From: Lachnospira sp.
GTDB taxonomy: Bacteria > Bacillota > Clostridia > Lachnospirales > Lachnospiraceae
DNA: 64,000 nt
Direction: 5' to 3'
Assembly: GCA_017621205.1 (NCBI GenBank)
Contig: JAGATQ010000011.1
Coordinates: 1-64,000, forward strand
The notes under the pieces are model-generated. The model searched no databases. It worked only from the letters and a program-made list of their open reading frames with translations, and was not told the DNA's origin. Below, one piece after another: positions 37,877 through 46,199 of this stretch (the first letter of the stretch is position 1; every line of letters begins with the position of its first letter). The position numbers were made by a program, and so were the translations under genes.

Positions 37877-38114
37877 GGTACGGACGGGGAACACGTTATA
37901 TTATTGGTGACTTTGGAAGGGTATTAGTATTTCTTGATATTCCCACTAATTACCAGCAATTTCGGGACAAGGATGTCCCGAAAAGACGCCACTGAGCCAT
38001 GGATGGCGAATTGGCGTCAGTTGCGTCACACATTGATTCTAACATGGGAATATCTTAGAAATACTTATTCCCGAACAACGGAACCAATAATATAACGTGT
38101 TCCCCGTCCGTACC
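37877..38114. repeat. 238-bp palindromic MITE-like or structured-RNA element with 32-bp perfect terminal inverted repeats
   Basis: Perfect 32-bp arms at 37877-37908 and 38083-38114 (ends GGTACGG / CCGTACC). Inside are a second arm pair 37919-37945 and 38045-38072 with three or four differences, then a hairpin TTCGGGACA-AGGA-TGTCCCGAA at 37961-37982 and a second stem GACGCC...GGCGTC at 37985-38018 enclosing GCCAT-GGATGGC. The layers nest, so a transcript would fold into one long rod with a two-hairpin head. It contains no ORF and I see no target-site duplication. Type (mobile versus RNA) is undecided. Confidence 0.85.
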
Positions 38115-38176
38115 ATTTATATTATTTATACCATTTATGCTATTCATGCCAGACAAGCCATTCAGTCACTCCATTA

Positions 38177-39181
38177 TTATTCTCTCCCAATTTCCCTAAG
38201 CAAGCGGATAAATAAAATCAAAAAAGCAATCGTGCCAATGGAAAGTAACACGGTAACAGAGCTTACCTTATCTGTTTCAGTTTCAGATATTGGTTCGCTC
38301 TCCTCAGAGGTTACGGGCTTTGTATCGCTGGCAATGGTTTCTTTTACTTTGGGGCTATATAAGGTCTCATAGAGACTGTCCGCAATAAGCTGATGCCCTT
38401 CCTTAGTTGGATGAATATCATCCTTCATAATCCGAACATAGCGGGGGGCTTGATTTTTAAATAACGCATAGGTATCTGTCAGTAAAATACGTTCACTGTC
38501 CTGTTCATATACCTCGTCCGAGATGACCGCATTCATTTTTACAGTAACATAATCAATTGCCTGTGCAAGGGATTCGTATTCGCTTCCACTGGCAGGATTA
38601 TAGATTGTCTGGTTCAGTATAATAGCATTGGGATTGAGTGCTATTAATTCCTCTAACAGAGCATGGTAATTTTCGGTAAATGTATTTAAGAAATCATTCA
38701 GCTTCTCCTTGGTGCTTCCCTTTTGTAAATAGAGAAGAATCATTTTGGCAACATTTTCATTTTTGATATACTTAGGAATCTTCTTTGCCTTCCTGTAGTT
38801 TGTGTGCGTGATATTTTTGGCAGTATCCGAAGCGATTTTTAGTATATCGTTTCCTCCTGTGGTGATACTAATATAAGTAGCATTTGAGAGGCGTTTTCGG
38901 AGCTCTTTATCTTCCCGGACCTTCGTAAGGGTATCCGTTATGGTGTCTCCCTGTTTGCCGTAATTGTAGGATGTAAGCTCAGGGATGTCATCCTGAAGCA
39001 GCTTTGTAAATTGGTTTACAAAGCAGTTTTCCTTCTCCTTCATGCCAGTGCCCTGTGTAATAGAATCGCCGATAGCAACATAGGTTGGTACCGTTTTGGC
39101 GGCAGGGCAGATGAATAGATTGCCAGTTAGGGTCAGGGAAAAAAATAATATCAATATGGAATTAATCAGGTTGCGTTTCAT
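38177..39181 (-). CDS. Membrane-anchored SGNH/GDSL hydrolase
   Basis: 334 residues from ATG 39181 (GGGGGAAC upstream); ATG 39196 is weaker. An N-terminal signal peptide (about 1-28) is followed by the SGNH block I AIGDSITQGTG (catalytic Ser). Block II is seen as Gly in NYGKQGDTIT, block III as TGGNDIL, and block V as DDIHPTKEGH (catalytic Asp-x-x-His). A C-terminal hydrophobic helix (about 305-327) and a basic tail suggest anchoring with the enzyme outside. Such enzymes deacylate lipids, sugars or cell-wall polymers; the substrate is unknown. Palindromic elements flank the gene on both sides. Confidence 0.85.
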   Translation of the reverse strand: MKRNLINSILILFFSLTLTGNLFICPAAKTVPTYVAIGDSITQGTGMKEKENCFVNQFTKLLQDDIPELTSYNYGKQGDTITDTLTKVREDKELRKRLSNATYISITTGGNDILKIASDTAKNITHTNYRKAKKIPKYIKNENVAKMILLYLQKGSTKEKLNDFLNTFTENYHALLEELIALNPNAIILNQTIYNPASGSEYESLAQAIDYVTVKMNAVISDEVYEQDSERILLTDTYALFKNQAPRYVRIMKDDIHPTKEGHQLIADSLYETLYSPKVKETIASDTKPVTSEESEPISETETDKVSSVTVLLSIGTIAFLILFIRLLREIGRE

Positions 39182-39233
39182 TGCTTGTTCCCCCATTTCT
39201 TTCTAGTACAGCGATTTTGTAATAACTGGATTA

Positions 39234-39392
39234 GTGTACTGTATCGTTCATATTTTGCCAAAGCACTTGCCTGAATTTCCATCTGTTGCGTTAGCTTCAA
39301 TCGACGATGCCACCGCATCGTCTCATTCAGCCACCTTGCAGAGTGAAAATTCATTCTGCGTCGTTTGGCTGAAAATGAATGATACAGTACAC
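39234..39392. repeat. 159-bp palindromic element between divergent genes
   Basis: Terminal arms of 29 bp (39234-39262 and 39364-39392, four mismatches, ends GTGTACTGTATC / GATACAGTACAC). The inner arms also pair imperfectly (TGAATTTCCATCTG with CAGAGTGAAAATTCA). A perfect 8-bp hairpin GACGATGC-CACC-GCATCGTC sits exactly at the centre (39303-39322). It could fold along its full length. It occupies the promoter interval of the SGNH gene and of the histidine phosphatase. Sequence is unrelated to the 37.9-kb element. Confidence 0.8.
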
Positions 39393-39573
39393 CAGGTGTT
39401 TGTATTTAGTATGAAACGATTTTTTTTGTACATACCAGTAAGAAACTGTAAAATGCAGAGCAGGTGTTTATACTGGCAGCTTGCAGGGGATTTATTCTAT
39501 GGATAAAGAAAAAGACTTGTCTTTTGTCAAAAAATAACATAAACTAATCAACGAAAGGATTATGGTGATACAG

Positions 39574-40209
39574 ATGCAGATATATTTAATCCGCCATGGC
39601 AGACAGAGCAGCAATTTATGCAATGTCAATGTGGATTTAAGCAGGGAGGGACACCGTCAGGCAGAGCTTGTTGGCGAGCGTATCAAGAAATATGGGATTG
39701 AGCGGCTTTATGCGAGTACACTGCTTCGTGCACAGCAGACGGCGGAACATATTGCACAGATAGTAAAGCTTCCGGTTATTACCGCAAGAGATATTCATGA
39801 GATTGATTTTGGAACATGGACAGGGATATCAGATGTGGAGCTCGATAAGCTTTACTATGAAGAGCGGGAGGCATACAGAAAGGGGCTTAAGGACATTCAT
39901 TATCCCGAAGGAGAGTGTGGTGTGAGCTGTTTTGAGCGATATTATAAGGGGATGGAATGGATTGTAGCAGATGCTAAGGCAAATGGAGCATTAAAAATCG
40001 CCGTTGTTACCCATGGAATTGCCATGCGGGTATTTTTATGTGGTATTCTTGATATTCCCTTTGCAAAGAGAGGAACACTTGCTAAAAGCTTGGAAAATGC
40101 AAGTATTACGGAGCTTCGTTACGAGGAGGGCAGCTATTATCTGGAACGGTTTAATGATTATGCTCATTTAGAGCCTTATGATGAATTATTACGAAAACAT
40201 TTTAAATAG
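39574..40209 (+). CDS. Histidine phosphatase (phosphoglycerate mutase-like)
   Basis: 211 residues from ATG 39574 (GGTGAT upstream); ATG 39562 is possible. The phospho-His motif IRHGRQSSN opens the protein. A second-site Glu lies in HEIDFGTWTG, a conserved ASTLLRAQQTAE basic pocket follows, and the C-terminal catalytic His is in VTHGIAMR. The family includes cobalamin, sugar and nucleotide phosphatases besides cofactor-dependent mutases; this member is too short and divergent for a substrate call. A GNAT gene follows 83 bp downstream. Confidence 0.88.
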   Translation: MQIYLIRHGRQSSNLCNVNVDLSREGHRQAELVGERIKKYGIERLYASTLLRAQQTAEHIAQIVKLPVITARDIHEIDFGTWTGISDVELDKLYYEEREAYRKGLKDIHYPEGECGVSCFERYYKGMEWIVADAKANGALKIAVVTHGIAMRVFLCGILDIPFAKRGTLAKSLENASITELRYEEGSYYLERFNDYAHLEPYDELLRKHFK

Positions 40210-40292
40210 AGCGGAACGATAGAAATGAAATTGGCACTATTAATAGCACATATATTAGAAAAGAAAAATAGAACATGACAGAGGAATGAACA

Positions 40293-40715
40293 ATGGAATT
40301 ACGGGAAAATGAATTAGATGTAGATACATATTTAGCTCTGCGGAAGAGTGTGGGTTGGAAGGAGCTTAGCAGGGAGCAGGCACAAAAGGCGTTAGAAAAT
40401 AGTCTTTACATACTGGTTGCCTACGAGGGTGAAATTCCGGTCGGCATGGGAAGAATCGTGGGGGATGGAGCGGTAATTTGCTATGTGCAGGATTTACTAA
40501 TCTCTCCCGATTATAGAAGACAGGGCATCGGGGGAAGAATATTAGAGAAACTAAAGCAGTATGTGCAAGTGCTCCGGCTGCCTGAAACGGAGCTTATGTT
40601 TGGTTTAATGTGTGCAAAGGGACGGGAGACCTTTTACGAAAGCCACGGATTTATTGCAAGACCAACCAAGGAGCTTGGACCGGGGATGATACAATATTTG
40701 AGGGAGGAAGGGTAG
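40293..40715 (+). CDS. GNAT-family N-acetyltransferase
   Basis: 140 residues. The acetyl-CoA site is seen as VQDLLISPDYRRQGIGGRIL (R/Q-x-x-G-x-G/A), with the beta4 strand just before it and a FYESHGF segment near the end, as in small GNAT proteins acting on amines. AGAGGAATGAACA precedes the ATG. The substrate is unknown. It is followed by a palindromic element rather than another gene of the operon. Confidence 0.85.
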   Translation: MELRENELDVDTYLALRKSVGWKELSREQAQKALENSLYILVAYEGEIPVGMGRIVGDGAVICYVQDLLISPDYRRQGIGGRILEKLKQYVQVLRLPETELMFGLMCAKGRETFYESHGFIARPTKELGPGMIQYLREEG

Positions 40716-40783
40716 ATAAAAAAGGGGTTGTATTTTTTTAACAGCAGTGTTATAGTTGTTGTAGAACAAGCAAATAAAAAGAC

Positions 40784-40930
40784 AATTGCGAAACTCACAT
40801 TCATGAGGCAGATAGTTGTAAATTTATATAAATTAGCGCCTTTGTACCGAGCTTTGCTCGGACAACGAAGCAAATTTATATAAATTTACAACTATCGTAT
40901 CAGTAACTTAATGTTTCGCAAATACCTATT
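40784..40930. repeat. Palindromic MITE-like element upstream of clpB
   Basis: Inner arms 40811-40834 and 40873-40896 are a perfect 24-bp inverted repeat. Outer arms AATTGCGAAAC (40784-40794) and GTTTCGCAAAT (40913-40923) match at 10 of 11. The loop holds a second hairpin CCGAG-CTTTG-CTCGG. The right outer arm recurs at 13344-13383. The element ends about 25 bp before the clpB ATG, so it is in the clpB leader. Confidence 0.8.
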
Positions 40931-40954
40931 CATTTAAAGAGAGGCGGGATTTTT

Positions 40955-43543
40955 ATGAATATTAATAAATTTACACAAAAATCTATCGAGGCAGTCAATG
41001 AATGCGAGAAGATTGCTTACCGTTATAGTAACCAGCAGGTTGACCAGGAGCATTTCCTCTTTGCCCTGTTAAACATCGAGGATAGTTTGATTAAGAAGCT
41101 ATTAGAGAAGATGGAGGTGGCGACCGGAGCATTTGCACAGGATTTGGTGAATCTGATTGCGAAGCGTCCTAAGGTAGAGGGCAATATTCAGGTATATATG
41201 AGTAATGACCTGAACAAGGTGCTAATCAATGCGGAGGATGAGGCGAAGGCAATGGGGGATGAGTATGTCTCTGTGGAGCATTTGTTCCTTGCCATGATAA
41301 AACAGCCCAACAAAGAGATTAAAAATCTCTTTAAACAGTATGGGATTACAAGGGATGGTTTTCTTGAGGTGCTTGCCGGAGTGCGGGGAAACCAGCGGGT
41401 GGTTTCTGATAATCCGGAGGATACCTACGATACCTTGGAGAAATATGGATATGATTTGGTGGAGCGGGCAAGGAGCGGCAAGCTTGACCCGGTCATTGGC
41501 AGGGATGAGGAGATAAGAAATGTCATCCGTATCTTATCCAGAAAGACGAAAAATAATCCGGTGCTGATTGGTGAGCCGGGCGTTGGTAAGACGGCGGCAG
41601 TAGAAGGACTGGCACAGCGGATTGTGCGAGGAGATGTGCCGGAGGGCTTAAAGGACAAGTCGTTGTTTGCACTGGATATGGGAGCCTTAGTTGCGGGAGC
41701 AAAGTACCGTGGTGAGTTTGAAGAACGTCTGAAGGCAGTACTGGAAGAGGTTAAAAAAAGCGATGGAAAGATTATCCTCTTTATTGATGAGCTTCATACG
41801 ATTGTAGGAGCAGGAAAGACCGAGGGCAGCATGGATGCAGGAAATATGTTAAAGCCAATGCTTGCCAGAGGAGAACTGCATTGTATTGGTGCAACGACAT
41901 TAGATGAATATCGAATGTATGTGGAGAAGGACGCTGCCTTGGAACGCCGGTTCCAGCCGGTTACGGTATCAGAGCCAACGGTGGAGGATACCATTTCCAT
42001 CTTGCGTGGATTAAAGGACCGTTACGAGGTATATCATGGTGTGAAGATACAGGATGCAGCGCTGGTATCTGCGGCGGTGCTTTCCAACCGTTATATCTCT
42101 GACCGTTTTCTGCCGGATAAGGCAATTGATTTGGTAGATGAAGCCTGTGCGTTGATTAAGACGGAGCTGGATTCCATGCCGGCGGAGCTGGATGCCTTAA
42201 ACCGTAAGATTATGCAGTTAGAGATTGAAGAGACGGCTTTGAAGAAGGAAACCGACCGGTTGAGCCAAGACAGGCTTTCGGGTCTGCAAAAGGAGCTTTC
42301 ACAGCTTCGGGAAGAATTTGCAGGCAAAAAGGCGACTTGGGATGCAGAGAAGTCATCGGTTGAGAAGGTACAGAAGTTAAAAGAGGAGATTGAACAGATT
42401 CACAATGATATTGCCATAGCCCAGCGTAATTATGATTTAAATCAGGCGAGTGTGTTGCAATATGGGCGTTTGCCGGAGGCACAAAGACGCCTTGCCGAGG
42501 AGGAGGAGCGGATTCGTAATGAACAGCATACGCTGGTACATGAGAGTGTAGATGAGGAGGAGATTGCTAAGATTATCTCCCGTTGGACAGGAATTCCAGT
42601 GACAAAGCTTACAGAAGGGGAGCGGGAGAAAACATTGCGGTTAGGTGAGGTGCTTCACCAGCGTGTAGTCGGGCAGGATGAAGGTGTGTCTAAGGTGACG
42701 GATGCCATTATCCGTTCCAAGGCAGGGATAAAGGACCCGACGAAACCAATTGGCTCTTTCCTGTTTCTCGGACCAACCGGAGTTGGTAAAACGGAGCTTG
42801 CCAAGAGCCTGGCAGAGGCATTATTTGATGATGAGACCAATATGGTGCGGATTGATATGAGTGAATACATGGAGAAATATTCTGTCTCTCGTCTCATTGG
42901 AGCTCCTCCGGGATATGTGGGTTACGAGGAAGGTGGACAGCTTACAGAGGCGGTTCGCAGGAAGCCTTATTCCGTTGTATTGTTTGACGAAATAGAAAAG
43001 GCACATCCAGATGTCTTTAACGTGCTGCTTCAAGTGTTAGATGACGGTCATATCACAGACGGACATGGTAAGACAGTTGATTTTAAAAATACGATATTAA
43101 TCATGACCTCCAACATTGGTTCAGAATTTCTCCTGGAGGGTATTGATGAAAATGGAGAAATTAAGCCGGACGCAGAGCAGCGGGTAATGAATGATTTGCG
43201 TAACCATTTCCGTCCCGAATTTTTAAACCGTCTGGATGAAACAATACTCTTTAAACCACTGTCCAAGGACAATATTGATGGTATTATCCATTTGATTATG
43301 AAGGATGTAAACCGCCGCTTAGCAGACAAGGAGCTTACGGTAGAATTAGCAGATGAGGCAAAAGATTATATTGTGGAGCATGCATACGACCCGGTTTATG
43401 GTGCAAGACCATTGAAGCGGTATGTACAAAAGTATGTGGAGACACTGGCAGCAAAATTGATTTTAAGTGATGGTGTCATGCCGAGAGATACCATAGTGAT
43501 TGTAGTAGAAGGTGATGAATTAAAGGCGGTTCGAAAAGCGTAG
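40955..43543 (+). CDS. clpB: ATP-dependent disaggregase ClpB
   Basis: An 862-residue hexameric AAA+ disaggregase working with DnaK. The Clp N-domain repeats lie at about 1-145. NBD1 has Walker A GEPGVGKT and Walker [17 protein letters not shown] coiled-coil middle domain spans about 405-525 ([21 protein letters not shown]). NBD2 has Walker A GPTGVGKT, the IDMSEYMEK motif and sensor segment [11 protein letters not shown]. The middle domain separates ClpB from ClpC/ClpE. GAGAGGCGGG precedes the ATG. I see neither CIRCE nor a CtsR heptad repeat upstream; the leader is occupied by the palindromic element. Confidence 0.95.
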   Translation: MNINKFTQKSIEAVNECEKIAYRYSNQQVDQEHFLFALLNIEDSLIKKLLEKMEVATGAFAQDLVNLIAKRPKVEGNIQVYMSNDLNKVLINAEDEAKAMGDEYVSVEHLFLAMIKQPNKEIKNLFKQYGITRDGFLEVLAGVRGNQRVVSDNPEDTYDTLEKYGYDLVERARSGKLDPVIGRDEEIRNVIRILSRKTKNNPVLIGEPGVGKTAAVEGLAQRIVRGDVPEGLKDKSLFALDMGALVAGAKYRGEFEERLKAVLEEVKKSDGKIILFIDELHTIVGAGKTEGSMDAGNMLKPMLARGELHCIGATTLDEYRMYVEKDAALERRFQPVTVSEPTVEDTISILRGLKDRYEVYHGVKIQDAALVSAAVLSNRYISDRFLPDKAIDLVDEACALIKTELDSMPAELDALNRKIMQLEIEETALKKETDRLSQDRLSGLQKELSQLREEFAGKKATWDAEKSSVEKVQKLKEEIEQIHNDIAIAQRNYDLNQASVLQYGRLPEAQRRLAEEEERIRNEQHTLVHESVDEEEIAKIISRWTGIPVTKLTEGEREKTLRLGEVLHQRVVGQDEGVSKVTDAIIRSKAGIKDPTKPIGSFLFLGPTGVGKTELAKSLAEALFDDETNMVRIDMSEYMEKYSVSRLIGAPPGYVGYEEGGQLTEAVRRKPYSVVLFDEIEKAHPDVFNVLLQVLDDGHITDGHGKTVDFKNTILIMTSNIGSEFLLEGIDENGEIKPDAEQRVMNDLRNHFRPEFLNRLDETILFKPLSKDNIDGIIHLIMKDVNRRLADKELTVELADEAKDYIVEHAYDPVYGARPLKRYVQKYVETLAAKLILSDGVMPRDTIVIVVEGDELKAVRKA

Positions 43544-43557
43544 TATGGCTTTTGTAT

Positions 43558-43603
43558 CTGTCCCCCTGATAATCGCCTATATTGGCAATTATCAGGGGGA
43601 CAG
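43558..43603. terminator. Long terminator hairpin after clpB
   Basis: A 16-bp stem CTGTCCCCCTGATAAT / AATTATCAGGGGGACAG (one bulge) 15 bp after the clpB stop and five bases before the convergent ferritin-like gene's stop, so it can serve both. The T-tract is weak on both strands. Confidence 0.8.
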
Positions 43604-43607
43604 TATA

Positions 43608-44162
43608 CTAATATTCTTTTAATAAGGCTTGCAGAATCATAATATGATATTCCTCATCCTTAATGATTCTTGCTAGTACAGCATTGATATTTTCATCCTT
43701 TATGACATTCATATGCATGCGGTATTGGTTGATTGCAGCCTTCTCTGACTCTATATTGTCCCGCAGCATCTGGGGGGCCTGTTCAGAAAGGGTGAGATAG
43801 GAAGGCGACCACATGGCAGGCCTTTTGCCAGGTTGTCTGGCAATATAATCTATGGGTCCTCCCAGCAGATGCATTAATTCACCAAGCATGTTAAGGTGCA
43901 TCATTTCCGCCATAGCAATACCAAGAAGCGTCCGTGCGATAGAGCATTTTTGGCAAATAAGGCGATTCTCGTTGTTGACATATTGTGTGATAGCAGATAA
44001 TTCTGATACAGAACCACAATAATCCACACTTAGCAGATTGACATAATTCCGGTTTGGTTCTTTTACCTGAATAGGTGGATAGGGTAAATCCATCATTATT
44101 GGTTTAAGACCAGTCATATTGCAGTGGCATTCCAAAGGTGTATTATCATTATTATGTTCCAT
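43608..44162 (-). CDS. Ferritin-like diiron/dimanganese protein
   Basis: A 184-residue protein with a four-helix ferritin-like fold (Mn-catalase or bacterioferritin relatives). Metal-ligand pattern: Glu in SELSAITQY, E-x-x-H in AEMMHLNML, Glu in ESEKAAINQY and E-x-x-H in DEEYHIMIL. The N-terminal ~45 residues include CHCNMTGL and a Pro-rich PYPPIQVKEPN stretch. CQKC lies in the first helix loop. The likely role is oxidative-stress defence or metal storage. It is divergent from marR, and both may respond to the palindrome between them. Confidence 0.75.
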   Translation of the reverse strand: MEHNNDNTPLECHCNMTGLKPIMMDLPYPPIQVKEPNRNYVNLLSVDYCGSVSELSAITQYVNNENRLICQKCSIARTLLGIAMAEMMHLNMLGELMHLLGGPIDYIARQPGKRPAMWSPSYLTLSEQAPQMLRDNIESEKAAINQYRMHMNVIKDENINAVLARIIKDEEYHIMILQALLKEY

Positions 44163-44229
44163 AAGATAAATCCTCTTTATTTAATAAATATCTTTGTAAT
44201 ATATATATTGCTCTTCTAAAAAAATATGC

Positions 44230-44259
44230 TTGACACAAATAGTACTATATAGTACTATT
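44230..44259 (+). promoter_or_regulatory. marR promoter overlapped by a 22-bp perfect palindrome
   Basis: TTGACA (44230-44235), a 17-bp spacer and TACTAT (44253-44258) give a near-consensus promoter. The perfect palindrome AATAGTACTAT/ATAGTACTATT (44238-44259) covers the whole spacer and the -10 box. This is the standard layout of an autorepressing MarR operator. Confidence 0.88.
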
Positions 44260-44284
44260 CTATATAGAAAGGAGGAGAGTGACA

Positions 44285-44722
44285 TTGCTCGATAAAACAA
44301 ATGGTGGATTTCTTATTACCAAAATAAAACAAATTCAAGGGCGAATTTTTGAAAAGCTGTTGATAGAGCAGGGAATCAGTCAATTTAATGGAGCACAGGG
44401 AAGGATTCTCTTTGTTTTGTGGAATGAGGATAATATACCTATAAAAGAATTGGCAAATAAAACGGGGCTTGCGAAGACTACTTTAACAAGTATGCTGGAC
44501 CGTTTGGAGCAGTCCGGACATATAAGGAGAGTATATGATGCAGCCGACCGTAGAACGGTCAGGATAAAGCTGACAGAAACCACTATAAATCTAAAAGAGC
44601 AGTACGATGAGGTATCTGTAAAGATGAGTGAGATTTTTTATGAAGGCTTTGAGGATGAAGAAATTATTGCCTTTGAAGGGAGTCTTGACAAAATATTGCA
44701 TAATCTTGAAAAGGCGGAGTAA
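44285..44722 (+). CDS. MarR-family transcriptional regulator
   Basis: A 145-residue winged-helix dimeric regulator. I start at TTG 44285, nine bases after AGGAGG; GTG 44279 is too close to it. The DNA-binding part shows IKELANKTGLAKTTLTSMLDRLEQSGHI (recognition helix within) and the wing DAADRRTVRIKLTE. Helices at both ends form the dimer interface. No ligand-specific motif or redox Cys is seen. Its own promoter carries a perfect palindrome, so it likely represses itself and perhaps the divergent ferritin-like gene. Confidence 0.92.
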   Translation: MLDKTNGGFLITKIKQIQGRIFEKLLIEQGISQFNGAQGRILFVLWNEDNIPIKELANKTGLAKTTLTSMLDRLEQSGHIRRVYDAADRRTVRIKLTETTINLKEQYDEVSVKMSEIFYEGFEDEEIIAFEGSLDKILHNLEKAE

Positions 44723-44758
44723 TCATTACATTTAAGAAGGAAGAGGGTTTCACAGTTT

Positions 44759-45010
44759 TTGAATAATTCCAAAGCGTGCGTTTATTATTGTGATGATACA
44801 GTCAATCAATATAAGGGGGCATTGTTTACTGGCACCATGGAGGTATGTACTGACCATGACACCAAAGAATTATTATGGAGAGAGGGCTTTGAGATGTATT
44901 ATCCTAAGGGTGTGGATGATGAAGATTATTGTGTGTATAAATTCACTGCAGAAACCGTTAATTACTATTATGGTCTGAGTAATACTACCTTGTCTATAGA
45001 TGAATTTTAG
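44759..45010 (+). pseudogene. N-terminally truncated pyridoxamine-phosphate-oxidase-like protein
   Basis: 83 codons from a TTG start. The sequence matches only the C-terminal half of small flavin/PNPOx-like proteins: SKACVYYCDD strand, GTMEVCTD strand, LWREGFEMYYPKGVDDEDYCVYKF and a final VNYYY segment. The N-terminal half, with the FMN-phosphate site, is absent. The frame is open back to the marR stop codon, and marR is in the same frame. The intervening 12 codons still look family-like (RVSQFLNNSKA), which suggests that a deletion removed the gene's start. It may be translated, but flavin binding is doubtful. Confidence 0.55.
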
Positions 45011-45142
45011 AGATGAGCCATGGTTTAAGCCAAAATGCTTATTGAATTGAGTCAGAAATATGGAAAATAGTTATTTAGGAGAATCCACAATAATTATCTG
45101 TTGGAAATGACAATATTTTCATGTATAATATATATTGATATC

Positions 45143-45165
45143 GGGGGCAAGCTTAGTTTGCCCCC
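45143..45165 (+). terminator. Terminator-like hairpin before the ROK gene
   Basis: An 8-bp stem GGGGGCAA / TTGCCCCC with a 7-base loop, followed only by TTAAT. It separates the marR/PNPOx unit from the ROK-GH1 pair. Confidence 0.6.
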
Positions 45166-45214
45166 TTAATGCTATAAACGGCTGTGCACTACATGATTAA
45201 AAAGGAGCAAAATT

Positions 45215-46177
45215 ATGTATTTAGTGTTTGATGTGGGAGCAACTTATGTAAAATATGCATGGATGACAGAAGAAGGTATTATTGAAGAAAAGGGCAAGAT
45301 TCCGACCAGAAATAAGAAGGGGGATGTTCTTGAGGATTTTGTAGAATCCATTGGACAGATTTATGACCAATATAAGGGAAAGGGTACTATAGAAGGAATT
45401 GCCATGGGATTGCCGGGACAGGTTGATGTGGAGCGTGGAATTGTCTATGGCGGTGGTGGAATCCGTTATATGAATGATGTACCTTTGCAAAAGCTGATAT
45501 CAAGGCGGTGTGGGGACATAAGCGTGTCTTTGGAGAATGATGGTAAATGTGCTGCTCTTGCAGAGGTCTGGCTGGGTAATGCCAAGGATGTGAAGGACGC
45601 TTGTGTTCTGGTATTTGGAACCGGAGTAGGTGGCGGTATCATTAAGGATAGAAAGGTGCATCATGGGAAACGGATGCTGGCAGGAGAGATATCTTTTGCA
45701 ATAGAGAATATGACAAGGGAGGATTTGGCGAGTATTCGATGCTGTGAGGAGATGGATTTGAATGAAGCGGTAGAACAGATGCCATTTATGTGGTGCTCCC
45801 ATGCAGCCACAGCTTCTGTTTGTTTCTGGATGGCGAAGAAGAAACATCTGCCAGTAGAGGAGGTGACTGGAGAAAAGCTCTACCAATGGGCAGCAGAGGG
45901 GGATGAGGATGCTAGGGAAGCGTTAGAGGACATGTATTTTAGTATTGCCAAGCAATGCTGTAATCTCTATGTAACCTTTGACCCCGAGGTTATTCTGATT
46001 GGTGGCGGTATCAGTGCCGAGCCGGCATTTATAGAGGGAATTAAACGGTATGTAGACCAGTTAAAGGGAATGTCAATCATATATAATGAAATAAAAATTG
46101 ATGTGTGCAAATATCGGAATGATTCTAATCTGTTAGGGGCATTATATAATTTTAAGCAGAAGTATGTAATATCATAA
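45215..46177 (+). CDS. ROK-family sugar kinase (possible beta-glucoside kinase)
   Basis: 320 residues. The ATP site is seen as FDVGATYVKYA, the catalytic Asp in LENDGKCAALAE, the GTGVGGGII phosphate loop and IGGGISAEPAF adenosine motif. The usual ROK zinc motif (CxCGxxGCxE) is absent; a CCEEMDLNEAV segment stands there, as in the zinc-free subgroup that includes BglK-type kinases. The gene is 22 bp upstream of a GH1 gene with a phospho-sugar motif and no PTS is nearby. Phosphorylation of imported cellobiose or beta-glucosides is therefore a reasonable but unproven role. AAAGGAG precedes the ATG. Confidence 0.82.
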   Translation: MYLVFDVGATYVKYAWMTEEGIIEEKGKIPTRNKKGDVLEDFVESIGQIYDQYKGKGTIEGIAMGLPGQVDVERGIVYGGGGIRYMNDVPLQKLISRRCGDISVSLENDGKCAALAEVWLGNAKDVKDACVLVFGTGVGGGIIKDRKVHHGKRMLAGEISFAIENMTREDLASIRCCEEMDLNEAVEQMPFMWCSHAATASVCFWMAKKKHLPVEEVTGEKLYQWAAEGDEDAREALEDMYFSIAKQCCNLYVTFDPEVILIGGGISAEPAFIEGIKRYVDQLKGMSIIYNEIKIDVCKYRNDSNLLGALYNFKQKYVIS

Positions 46178-46199
46178 ATGATTGTAAGGAGGAACGGAT

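Noticed and set aside
37877..38114. Intact insertion sequence
   Set aside because: No ORF of any length encodes a transposase and no target duplication flanks the arms; at most it is a non-autonomous element.
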